Assembly: GCA_047626155.1 (NCBI GenBank)
Contig: JBLHRR010000031.1
Location: 1 to 40,994 of the forward strand
DNA from: CALGLS01 sp047626155
Lineage (GTDB): Bacteria; Bacteroidota; Bacteroidia; Chitinophagales; Saprospiraceae
DNA: 40,994 bases
Direction: 5' to 3'
In this document: positions 6,086 through 13,625 of the stretch, piece by piece
Position numbering within the stretch: the stretch's first letter is position 1
Layout of the letters: every line of letters starts with the position of its first letter
The notes under the pieces: model-generated
Told to the model about the DNA's origin: nothing
The model's input: only the letters and a program-made list of their open reading frames with translations
Database searches by the model: none
Translations under genes and position numbers: made by a program

Positions 6086-8338
6086 CTATTTCTCCTTCGT
6101 TCCTATCTGATGAAATACATCATAAATATGTGCTTTCAAAATAGTCTTACTGTCTTTTTTATCAAAATAATCCATTTTAATAATAGAGCGTCTTCCGGTT
6201 TTTACATCAAAAAGCATGGCGTAGTACAGCATATCGTATTCTGGTGTCACCATTGCCGGAATCGTGTATGGCCAAGAATAGATAGGTAAAAGAATAGAAG
6301 CGGCAACCAACATTCCTACGGGTGTTTTTTCCCTTAAGGAAATTACACCAGTCCATAAAAAATAATCCGTGCCGTATTTATCAGCGATGGCATCTACCTC
6401 ATTTTGGTTGTAACCAGGTGTTAGTGACAGATCGTATTGATCCATCTGTTGACTCATGTAGTTATTAATCTGAGAGATATCGTTGAATTTTTCAATATCC
6501 TTAGTAGATAAATCCGTCACATCTAAAACAGAAGCTTTCACCTTGGTCATTTTAGCGATCTCTTTTAAACTTTTTCGGAAGTAAGCTTGCTTCTCTTCGG
6601 AGCGAATGTACTGGACAGAATTTTCCTTTCGGTCATCTAATGACAAATAGAAAGGATTGACTACCACTACTTTTTTAATACCTAATTTTTTCCCTTTTTT
6701 ATCCTCTTGTGACTTTTCTTTATCCCATGCTTCTCTTCCTTCTCTAGAGTTGTAGTACTCATTTTTCTCTTCACTTCTTTCGTAAGCAGCCAGGCCTTTT
6801 TCATAGGATTCTATGAAGCTTTTTTCTTTAAGTTCATCAACAAAAGCGAATTTCCAATACTCACTTTTCTTTTTACTTTTTTCTACTTTATCCAATTTCG
6901 TCATTTCTTTTTCTTCTTCCTTTTTCTTTGGAGTCTGCTCTTTCTGAGTTTCCGACAAGGTTATTTTTGAAAAAGTTTTTAAGTCATCAAAATGTCTTGC
7001 AAATTCCTTGAAACAGTCCTCCATCACTGTAATCATTTCAGGGTCTTTTTCATTTTTATTAAAAATTTTCCAGTTATATTTTATAGCAAGAATATTTAAT
7101 TCTTTTGTATTTAATTCTGACAATAAGTGGTAAACCCGTTGAGACTCTCCCTCTATCTTACCCACTATTTCTTCCATTATTTCTTCGTATTCCTCACTAG
7201 AGTTATTCTCCTCATAGAAGTTTCGATATTTCGATTCCATGTATAAGGACTTCCCAATCACCTTTTGCAGCTCAATATTATCACCCTGCTCCTTCAACCC
7301 TAAAAAGCTGGTATAAATAGCCTGTGGAAAATTTTCAGTATAAAGATTCAAATAAGGAATTTGATTTCTTGCTCTTTCTCGTATATCTTTAAATTCAGAT
7401 TCTGGAAATAAATAAGCGGACTTTTTATTTGCACCTTCTACCGGAATACTGCTTTCTAGTTTTTCCATTCTTTTAATACTCGAAGGGTGTGAGGAGTCAT
7501 GATCGTCTTCCTCCTCATCTATTGCAGATACCGCCTTTACTTCATCTAGCCATAATTCATCATTTAAAATGTAATTAGTATCCTCAAAAAAGGATTTCTC
7601 AAAAGCGACTTCATCATAAGGCAAATAGGAATAGTGTAGTATTTTAAAAGTATTTAAAATGGCTTGAGGATCATAATCCGATTTAAGGAAAATATCCAAG
7701 CCTTCATCATCTGCCTCTTCCTCTAATTCACGGGAATACATACTTTTCTTAAAAATATTTTTTTCTAGTCCAATTTTTCCAACATTACGTGCACGACCCG
7801 AGTTCCTATCAATATCTTTAGATTTAATAAATTTATTTATGGCATGTCTGTTTTTAACATGTACCAATTCATGGGAAAGAATGAAGGCCAATTGCGCTTC
7901 GTTTTCAAGGTTCGCTAATAAACCGAGGGTTACGAAAATAATTCCCTGATCCGTTGCAAAAGCATTTACTGCAGATGTGTTTAGTATATAAGCTCTTGGT
8001 TTCTTTTTTGTCAATTCCCTTTCTCCTTCAATTGGCAATTTCGCCAAAACCTTATTGACATAAACCGAGGCGGGGTCATTGAACAATACTCGTCCGCTTT
8101 GTAAAACATCATCAATGGAAAAACTAGATTCCAACAAAAACTGTTTTTTATTCTTTTTCTTCTTTCGCTTTTCTTTTTTCTTATTAAGATCCGCCATTTC
8201 CTTTTTGAACTTTACGGTACTTGGCGTGATGAATTCCTTTGGTATTTTACCTTCTGCTTTTAGGAGGTTTTTATCTTGTGCGTTTATAGTAAAAAGAAAA
8301 GAAAAAAGAAAAAGAATTAGAATAGATATATTTTTCAT
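6086..8338 (-). CDS. Secreted M48-family zinc metalloprotease
   Basis: The product is about 750 residues from ATG 8338, which gives a normal signal peptide (MKNISILILFLFSFLFTINA then Q); nine codons upstream are open but dilute the signal. A Lys-rich stretch (about 45-65) precedes the M48 domain. HELVH lies near residues 156-160 in FILSHELVHVKNRH, and the third zinc ligand is in SRELEEEADDEG near 206. The C-terminal 400 residues are highly charged, with no T9SS domain, and include KKVVVVNPFYLSLDDRKENS and a hydrophobic GMLVAASILLPIYSWPYTIP. M48 enzymes of this kind usually act in the periplasm on damaged or envelope proteins; the substrate here is unknown. It is the last gene of a three-gene minus-strand set with a lipoprotein and an outer-membrane-type protein. 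Confidence 0.85.
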   Translation of the reverse strand: MKNISILILFLFSFLFTINAQDKNLLKAEGKIPKEFITPSTVKFKKEMADLNKKKEKRKKKKNKKQFLLESSFSIDDVLQSGRVLFNDPASVYVNKVLAKLPIEGERELTKKKPRAYILNTSAVNAFATDQGIIFVTLGLLANLENEAQLAFILSHELVHVKNRHAINKFIKSKDIDRNSGRARNVGKIGLEKNIFKKSMYSRELEEEADDEGLDIFLKSDYDPQAILNTFKILHYSYLPYDEVAFEKSFFEDTNYILNDELWLDEVKAVSAIDEEEDDHDSSHPSSIKRMEKLESSIPVEGANKKSAYLFPESEFKDIRERARNQIPYLNLYTENFPQAIYTSFLGLKEQGDNIELQKVIGKSLYMESKYRNFYEENNSSEEYEEIMEEIVGKIEGESQRVYHLLSELNTKELNILAIKYNWKIFNKNEKDPEMITVMEDCFKEFARHFDDLKTFSKITLSETQKEQTPKKKEEEKEMTKLDKVEKSKKKSEYWKFAFVDELKEKSFIESYEKGLAAYERSEEKNEYYNSREGREAWDKEKSQEDKKGKKLGIKKVVVVNPFYLSLDDRKENSVQYIRSEEKQAYFRKSLKEIAKMTKVKASVLDVTDLSTKDIEKFNDISQINNYMSQQMDQYDLSLTPGYNQNEVDAIADKYGTDYFLWTGVISLREKTPVGMLVAASILLPIYSWPYTIPAMVTPEYDMLYYAMLFDVKTGRRSIIKMDYFDKKDSKTILKAHIYDVFHQIGTKEK

Positions 8339-8400
8339 AACTAATAATTTACGATCAGAGGTCAATAGTAAAAGAAGAATAAATTTGAAGGTTTTTCTTT

Positions 8401-9261
8401 TTAAAAATCAATAGAGGTTATGACGCCTTTGTCTGGATTTACTACCTTGGGTTCTGGTAGACTGATTTGATCATCACTAACTTCTATCCCATTCCCGTTA
8501 ATAGTAGGCACGCCAAAATCATGAAAAATATCAACCTCAAATAAATTCAAACTTGGAAGGTTATATTTTAACAAATCATCACTAATCTCACTTGATGTCC
8601 ACAATTTTGTCTCTGAAACATTTACTCTTAAATGATTAATTTCCGTTAAATTAAAATCTTCTACTATCAGAGTTGATTCGTTCGCTAAGGCGACAAAGAA
8701 ATCAGAATTTCCTTGGTTTTGATATGCAAAAACAATGGTTCCATTTTGTAATAAGGCAGCTGTATAGACTTGAATGTTAGCAGGTATACCGTTGAGATTT
8801 TCTAAGTTCACTGTATTTGAAGTAAAAACGTTTGGGCCAAAAGTATTGATGTTATCTCCAACCACTGCAAAAGCCGTTTCATTGTTAGGATGATAATCGA
8901 ACCACTTAGCATTTTCGGTATTGGGCAATTCGCCATCGTTTGTTTCGTTTTCTACATCATAAATTTTTATGTTTTCACCCGCTGGTTTGTATAAAACTTT
9001 TTTATGGTCATGGCTAATAGAAGCAGTTTCAACATCCCCTCCATTATAAAATCGGGTTATTTCCAATCCAAATTCATCCATCAGAAATACATTTCCGCCA
9101 GCTGTAAATACGATTGCGTTTCCTAATGCTATTTCTCCATTTCCTTCATCTGTATAAGCTCCTTCTTCTTGTACTTCGTAATCATAACAAGATGTAGTTG
9201 TAATCGCTAGTATGAGCACCCATAGAATAGGAAACCGATTGATCCAAGATATATTTTTCAT
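8401..9261 (-). CDS. Lipoprotein, possible beta-propeller fold, function unknown
   Basis: The 286-residue product has a lipoprotein signal: a hydrophobic segment (FPILWVLILAITTTSC) with Cys near residue 25. The remainder is repetitive beta-rich sequence with propeller-like units such as GNVFLMDEFGLEITRF, KVLYKPAGENIKIYDVE and NTEAFAVV-like strands (TAFAVVGDNINTFGPNVF). No catalytic motif was recognised. It sits 40 bp downstream of the 9302-10108 gene and 62 bp upstream of the M48 protease gene on the same strand, so the three are probably co-transcribed and may act together at the envelope. That is inference from position only. Confidence 0.7.
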   Translation of the reverse strand: MKNISWINRFPILWVLILAITTTSCYDYEVQEEGAYTDEGNGEIALGNAIVFTAGGNVFLMDEFGLEITRFYNGGDVETASISHDHKKVLYKPAGENIKIYDVENETNDGELPNTENAKWFDYHPNNETAFAVVGDNINTFGPNVFTSNTVNLENLNGIPANIQVYTAALLQNGTIVFAYQNQGNSDFFVALANESTLIVEDFNLTEINHLRVNVSETKLWTSSEISDDLLKYNLPSLNLFEVDIFHDFGVPTINGNGIEVSDDQISLPEPKVVNPDKGVITSIDF

Positions 9262-9301
9262 AATAAATTAGTTTTAAATAATTAATAGAGCTTACTACTT
9301 T

Positions 9302-10108
9302 TTAAAATAATAAATAGCCAACTCCAATATCAAAACGGATAAACTCATGCCACATCAATCTTCTGAAAACATTCAATTCATAGTGGTATTGACTATCATA
9401 TCTTCGGTCACTACTAGGATTCGTTTCGAATGCATCGCCAAGATAACTAAGACTTAGAGGTACTGCCATACGAAAGCCTGTTTTAAAAAGCACCTTATCC
9501 CAAAATATTTGATCGTTTGACCAACCAAATAACAAATAATTAAATGCCACTTCTTGATCAATTCCCAATGGGCCATGTCCCTGTGCAATACCGATCTGAG
9601 AGGAATAAGATGTTTTTTTATCTATGATCTCGGACTTAATAAAATTCCGTTTAAAGCCCCAATAAAAACGATTCCCGATTGGAGCCAATCCTCCTTTTTC
9701 CCTTTTAAAACGGCTAAGGATAATGCTCGCAGATCTAACATTTACTCTAAATAGTAAATCATGCTCATCACTGGAAAAAGAGCCAGAACTTGAATTTAAC
9801 GGACGGGTTTCCAAGTCTTCTATTAAGGTTCCAGTATAGTATTGTCCTACATGCAAGCCAAGACTCCGATACCGACCTACCACATAATCAAAGCCCAAAT
9901 CGAACTCATAATTCAATCCCGTTTTACCACTCCTTTCTTCAAATGCATTCCGACCTCTATTATTTTGACTAGGCCCAAAGAAGCCAGGGAAGACAGAATA
10001 ATTAAAAGAAACCAATGCCTTTTTTCCGAGATAGCCAGGAGCCTGCCCATTCATCAAAAACGGGAATATAAACAACGCTGTTAAAAAAGTGATAAATATC
10101 TTTTTCAT
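9302..10108 (-). CDS. Outer-membrane beta-barrel-like protein, function unknown
   Basis: The 268-residue product has a signal peptide (MKKIFITFLTALFIFPF, cleavage near residue 21 before QAPGY). Alternating aromatic/hydrophobic strands follow throughout, including ALVSFNYSVFPGFFGPSQ, YEFDLGFDYVVGRYRSLGL and a C-terminal FIRFDIGVGYLLF ending in Phe. This is typical of 8-12-stranded outer membrane barrels of Bacteroidota. No named family can be assigned. It is the first gene of the set with the lipoprotein and the M48 protease. Confidence 0.7.
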   Translation of the reverse strand: MKKIFITFLTALFIFPFLMNGQAPGYLGKKALVSFNYSVFPGFFGPSQNNRGRNAFEERSGKTGLNYEFDLGFDYVVGRYRSLGLHVGQYYTGTLIEDLETRPLNSSSGSFSSDEHDLLFRVNVRSASIILSRFKREKGGLAPIGNRFYWGFKRNFIKSEIIDKKTSYSSQIGIAQGHGPLGIDQEVAFNYLLFGWSNDQIFWDKVLFKTGFRMAVPLSLSYLGDAFETNPSSDRRYDSQYHYELNVFRRLMWHEFIRFDIGVGYLLF

Positions 10109-10460
10109 AAATTGAAAGTATTACACAAAATAATTTGACTTTGCGATGTTATAAAAAGAAGTAAATGATTATTCTGTGGAAGAATAAAGGAGAGATAGTT
10201 TAGTTTTCATATACTGACAGATCATACAATCTCTTGTTGACCACAAAGTTAAAAAAACTTATTAATTGTAAAAATTTTTAAGTTACTATACACTTTTTTA
10301 CCCACGCAACCCCCTGCCCCTAAGGGGGAGCCGCCGCCCGTAGGGGCATAGTGGCTAAAGGAAAGTTTGTTTTTAAAAAGTGTACAGTAGTTGTAAAAAT
10401 TTTATAATATATAATTTAAATCCCGCAACAACATTAAAAGATCTTTTGTCCTTCCCAATT
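10109..10460. repeat. Intergenic repeat region with inverted repeat and GC-rich core
   Basis: A GC-rich core CCCCTGCCCCTAAGGGGGAG (10311-10330) lies between inverted arms TACACTTTTT (10289-10298) and AAAAAGTGTA (10375-10384). Direct copies of TTGTAAAAATTTT flank the arms at about 10266 and 10391. The core recurs at 20640-20659. No gene is seen. It lies upstream of the 10108 gene and downstream of the response regulator. Confidence 0.55.
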
Positions 10461-11624
10461 TCAAGCCAATTCAAAAATATCCTCTTCTCCGATTTCCAGG
10501 CTCCCAAGGACAAGCACCCGCTGGATAATGTTTCTCAACTCACGGATATTTCCTCTGTAATCGAATTCCTGAAGGGCTTTCATCGCTTCAGAAGTTATTG
10601 CACGAACAGGCCATCCGTTCGCTTTACAAAAGCTTTCGATAAAATGATGGGCCAGTGCAGGGACATCTTCTCGGCGATCGTTTAAGGCTGGAACTTCTAT
10701 TTTTATGACGGCCAACCGAAAATACAAATCTTCCCGGAAGGTAGAATCCATGATCATTTGGTAGAGGTCTTTATTCGTGGCTGCAACTACCCGGCAATCA
10801 ACAGGAATATTTTTGCTGCCTCCAATTCTTCGAATGCATTGTGTTTCCAGCGCTCGCAATACTTTGGCTTGGGCCGCCGGTGACATGTCTCCTATCTCAT
10901 CCAAAAACAACGTTCCTCCATGAGCTTCTTCAAATTTCCCTTTTGTTGTTTTATGGGCATCAGTAAAAGCACCTTTCTCATGTCCAAATAACATTGACTC
11001 TACAAGTTGCTCTGGAAAGGCGGAACAGTTTACCGCTACGAATGGTCCCTCTGCCCGTGGGCTGGCATAATGCAAATTTTGAGCAACCAATTCTTTCCCT
11101 GCTCCGTTTGGTCCCGTAATCATTACTCGAATATTGACAGCAGCAATTCTCTCTAATTGAGATTTCAATTTTTTCATTTTTGGAGATTTTCCAATCATTA
11201 GAGGCATCTGATTGGAGACTAACGGGGAGATGGGCTGTCCTTTGACACTAGGCCGAGGCATATTACTTTTGCTTAATGTTTTTCTAACCGTTGTCATTAA
11301 GGTGTTCAAATCAATGGGTTTGAATATAACATCGACAGCTCCGTTTTGCATAGCGTGAAAAGCGATGTACATGTCCTCGTGGGCAGACATCATGATGATT
11401 GGAATGTTCGGATAGTCTTTAGTCAGTGTTTTTAAAAGCTCGAACTCCAATGGATTGGGTTTTTTAATTTCCAGCAATATCAGATCGTAGGGACATTCCT
11501 GAATGGCTTTCAGGCAAATTTTTTCATTGCAAGCAAGGTCAACTTTGAAGTTTTCATGTTCGAGGATTTCCCTCAATGTACGGAGGATAGAGGCCTCCTC
11601 ATCTACGAGTAAGATTCTTTGCAT
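10461..11624 (-). CDS. Sigma-54 activator-type response regulator with altered receiver and no DNA-binding domain
   Basis: From ATG 11624 the product is 387 residues and starts MQRILLVDEEASILRTLREI, a standard receiver start; the upstream frame is unlikely to be used. The receiver keeps the acidic pocket (D8, E9), the Ser (S80 in IIMMSAHED) and the Lys (K102 in IFKPID). The phospho-acceptor Asp is replaced by Glu: YDLILLEIKKPNP, E52. The AAA+ domain has Walker A GPNGAGKE, GAFTDA instead of the usual GAFTGA sigma-54-contact loop, GGTLFLDEIGDMS (Walker B) and the arginine-finger region FREDLYFRL. The protein ends shortly after NIRELRNIIQRVLVLGSLEI with no Fis-type helix-turn-helix. Family knowledge suggests an enhancer-binding activator, but phosphorylation and DNA contact would have to be unconventional. 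No kinase gene is adjacent. Confidence 0.85.
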   Translation of the reverse strand: MQRILLVDEEASILRTLREILEHENFKVDLACNEKICLKAIQECPYDLILLEIKKPNPLEFELLKTLTKDYPNIPIIMMSAHEDMYIAFHAMQNGAVDVIFKPIDLNTLMTTVRKTLSKSNMPRPSVKGQPISPLVSNQMPLMIGKSPKMKKLKSQLERIAAVNIRVMITGPNGAGKELVAQNLHYASPRAEGPFVAVNCSAFPEQLVESMLFGHEKGAFTDAHKTTKGKFEEAHGGTLFLDEIGDMSPAAQAKVLRALETQCIRRIGGSKNIPVDCRVVAATNKDLYQMIMDSTFREDLYFRLAVIKIEVPALNDRREDVPALAHHFIESFCKANGWPVRAITSEAMKALQEFDYRGNIRELRNIIQRVLVLGSLEIGEEDIFELA

Positions 11625-11818
11625 TGTGTGGATTTTTGATACGTAAATGGCACAAGGGGGATTGCAAATAGCTTGGTCACTAATTTCAATCAAAAATCAA
11701 CCTTGTTTGTTCTTTGCGATTACTTTTCTTGTGGCTACAAATATAACGAATTAAAATTCATATTTGCAAATTTCATATGTGATAAATAATGGAATACCGT
11801 TTTTGTATTACATTTTGT

Positions 11819-13033
11819 CTATTTCTTAGCTTGTTCATTAAACTGCTTTGCCAAGGCAACTCCCATACTGAAGCAGGCTTGTAACAAGTATCCTCCAGTC
11901 GGCGCATTCCAATCCACCATTTCACCGATACAAAAGGAATTTTTCATTTTTTTCAATTCGAAATTCTGAGATAATTCTTCTATTGATATTCCTCCAATTG
12001 TTGAAATGGCTTCATCCAACGGAGCTGAGGACTTAAAGGCTACCTGCGTTAATTTTATTAATTTACTCAACTGCTCTAAATCTCCGGTAAATTCTTCTTT
12101 AGAAAGAACTGCCTTTATGATTGCAACCTGTACCTTACTCAATTTCAATGTATTACGCAACAAATCCGTTCTCTTTCTGTCTTTGCTTTTCACCAATTTC
12201 CGTTTGACTTCTGCTACAGAAAACATAGGTTTAAAGTCCAAGAAAACCTTAGCGACACCACGATTGGCAAATTCTTTTTCTATCTCTGGGCTAAGCCCAT
12301 AAATTGCATTTCCCTCCAAGCCAAAAGCGGTAACAACGGCCTCTCCTTTTTGAATTAGCCCTCCACACCTTACTGCCAAATTCTTTATGGGTTGACCAGC
12401 ATAGAGATCTACGAAGTCACTTGGCCAGTTGACTTCATATGCACAATTTACGCCACGGAATTCTTTTGTTACAATTCCTTTTTCTGAAAACAAATTTCGC
12501 CAACCACCATCAGAACCGGTAACCTTCCAACTTCCACCTCCCATTGCGAAAACCGTATAATCTGCTTCTACCACTTTTATTTTGTCTTCTTTCCCATCAT
12601 AGAATTTCAATTCATTATTTGCCATCCAGCCCAACCATTCCTGCTCAAAATTTAGAACCACTCCCCTATCTTCCAAGGTTTTCAATATTTGTTTTAGAAC
12701 GGTTATTGGCTTAATCCCCAGTAAGGGATACACGCGTTTACTGGAGCCAATAAAAGTAGCAATACCTATACTTTCTAGCCATTGACGCAGGTCTTCATTT
12801 GTAAATTCTAACAATGCTTTTTCAAGAAAGGAATCAGGACTATATCGTTTTACAAAAGTGCTAATGTCTTCTGAATGGGTAAGATTAAAACCGCCTTTTC
12901 CTGCCACTAGGAATTTACGGCCAGCTGCTTTACTTTTCTCATAGATACAGACCTCAAATTTGGTGGAATCCAAATGCGCGGCGAGCAATAAGGCGGAAGG
13001 GCCTGCTCCTATAATGGCAAGACGTTTTTTCAT
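11819..13033 (-). CDS. TIGR03862/HI0933-type FAD-dependent flavoprotein
   Basis: The 404-residue product starts KKRLAIIGAGPSALLLAAHL, a Rossmann dinucleotide-binding motif, followed by AAGRKFLVAGKGGFNLTHS (about 36-54), the signature of the HI0933/YhiN flavoprotein family and its TIGR03862 branch. The C-terminus has TIGGISIEELSQNFELKKM and GEMVDWNAPTGGYLLQACFS, the conserved end of that family. Biochemical function is not established; a flavin-dependent oxidoreductase is implied. It is transcribed alone; a TAnnTTTG box ends 4 nt before the ATG, suggesting a leaderless or near-leaderless mRNA. Confidence 0.85.
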   Translation of the reverse strand: MKKRLAIIGAGPSALLLAAHLDSTKFEVCIYEKSKAAGRKFLVAGKGGFNLTHSEDISTFVKRYSPDSFLEKALLEFTNEDLRQWLESIGIATFIGSSKRVYPLLGIKPITVLKQILKTLEDRGVVLNFEQEWLGWMANNELKFYDGKEDKIKVVEADYTVFAMGGGSWKVTGSDGGWRNLFSEKGIVTKEFRGVNCAYEVNWPSDFVDLYAGQPIKNLAVRCGGLIQKGEAVVTAFGLEGNAIYGLSPEIEKEFANRGVAKVFLDFKPMFSVAEVKRKLVKSKDRKRTDLLRNTLKLSKVQVAIIKAVLSKEEFTGDLEQLSKLIKLTQVAFKSSAPLDEAISTIGGISIEELSQNFELKKMKNSFCIGEMVDWNAPTGGYLLQACFSMGVALAKQFNEQAKK

Positions 13034-13037
13034 AGGG

Positions 13038-13045
13038 CAAATTTA
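13038..13045 (-). promoter_or_regulatory. Putative -7 box TAAATTTG of the flavoprotein gene
   Basis: The minus-strand sequence TAAATTTG matches the Bacteroidota primary-sigma -7 consensus TAnnTTTG. With the usual spacing, transcription would begin at or very near the start codon at 13033. No clear -33 TTG was found. Confidence 0.45.
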
Positions 13046-13151
13046 GTGAATTATTTTTGCATAGTAGACAGCTATGGTCTCAGCGTGATTTTATAATAGG
13101 AATAGGTTTCAAATAAGTGTCCTGCTTGGATTTCTATTTTAGTGTGTTTAA

Positions 13152-13216
13152 TCACGCAGAGAGGGCAGAGGCCGCAGAACCAACGATGAAAAACGCGATC
13201 GCTCTGTGCTCTCCGT
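13152..13216. repeat. CACGCAGAG-type palindromic intergenic repeat, copy 1
   Basis: The stretch starts TCACGCAGAG, contains CAGAGGCCGCAGA and ends GCTCTGTGCTCTCCGT, giving imperfect inverted arms. A related copy with better-matching arms lies at 36007-36078. Both are intergenic. This looks like a dispersed REP-like hairpin unit. Confidence 0.55.
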
Positions 13217-13316
13217 TAAAACCTATTGAGCCCTTGGCTTCTTGCGATTATCTAGGCTCAAAGATGAACAAAGCCAATTACTATCAATAGGTTAGAATAT
13301 CTAATTTTCAAGCTAT

Positions 13317-13466
13317 ATGAAAAAATGCTTACTACTTATAGTTCTTTTAAATCTCGGTTGTTTCAACGACCTCTTAATGAATTTACAAACAAGTGAAATT
13401 TTAAAATTAGCAGATGATTTATATTCAAATCCAAATATAACAGAGTTGGATTACTTTAGTGGATAA
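13317..13466 (+). CDS. Short putative lipoprotein (49 aa), possibly truncated
   Basis: The frame reads MKKCLLLIVLLNLGCFNDLL and ends PNITELDYFSG. Basic n-region, hydrophobic core and an LNLGC lipobox make a convincing lipoprotein signal. Only about 34 residues follow, so this may be the 5' fragment of a broken gene rather than a complete one. No terminator or partner gene supports it. Confidence 0.4.
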   Translation: MKKCLLLIVLLNLGCFNDLLMNLQTSEILKLADDLYSNPNITELDYFSG

Positions 13467-13570
13467 TCAATACAAAAGGTCAAATATTTAAAAGCCTACT
13501 TCCGTCAACAAACCAAACGATATGATTTGGGGCGCTAGTTTGATACGAAAGAAATAGTACATACTGAAAA

Positions 13571-13603
13571 CGTCTACTAAACTTCACAAGTTTAGTAGAC
13601 GTC
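13571..13603 (-). terminator. Perfect 15-bp hairpin, terminator of the subtilase gene
   Basis: ACGTCTACTAAACTT and its exact complement AAGTTTAGTAGACGT are separated by CAC. On the minus strand the hairpin is followed by TTTTC. It begins 23 bp beyond the stop of the subtilase gene, the expected place for a terminator. Confidence 0.75.
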
Positions 13604-13625
13604 CACAAAAAACAAACTCAATAAT

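Noticed and set aside
10380..10685. 101-aa plus-strand ORF at the 3' end of the response regulator
   Set aside because: It overlaps the conserved AAA+ C-terminal coding sequence on the opposite strand and has no supporting features.
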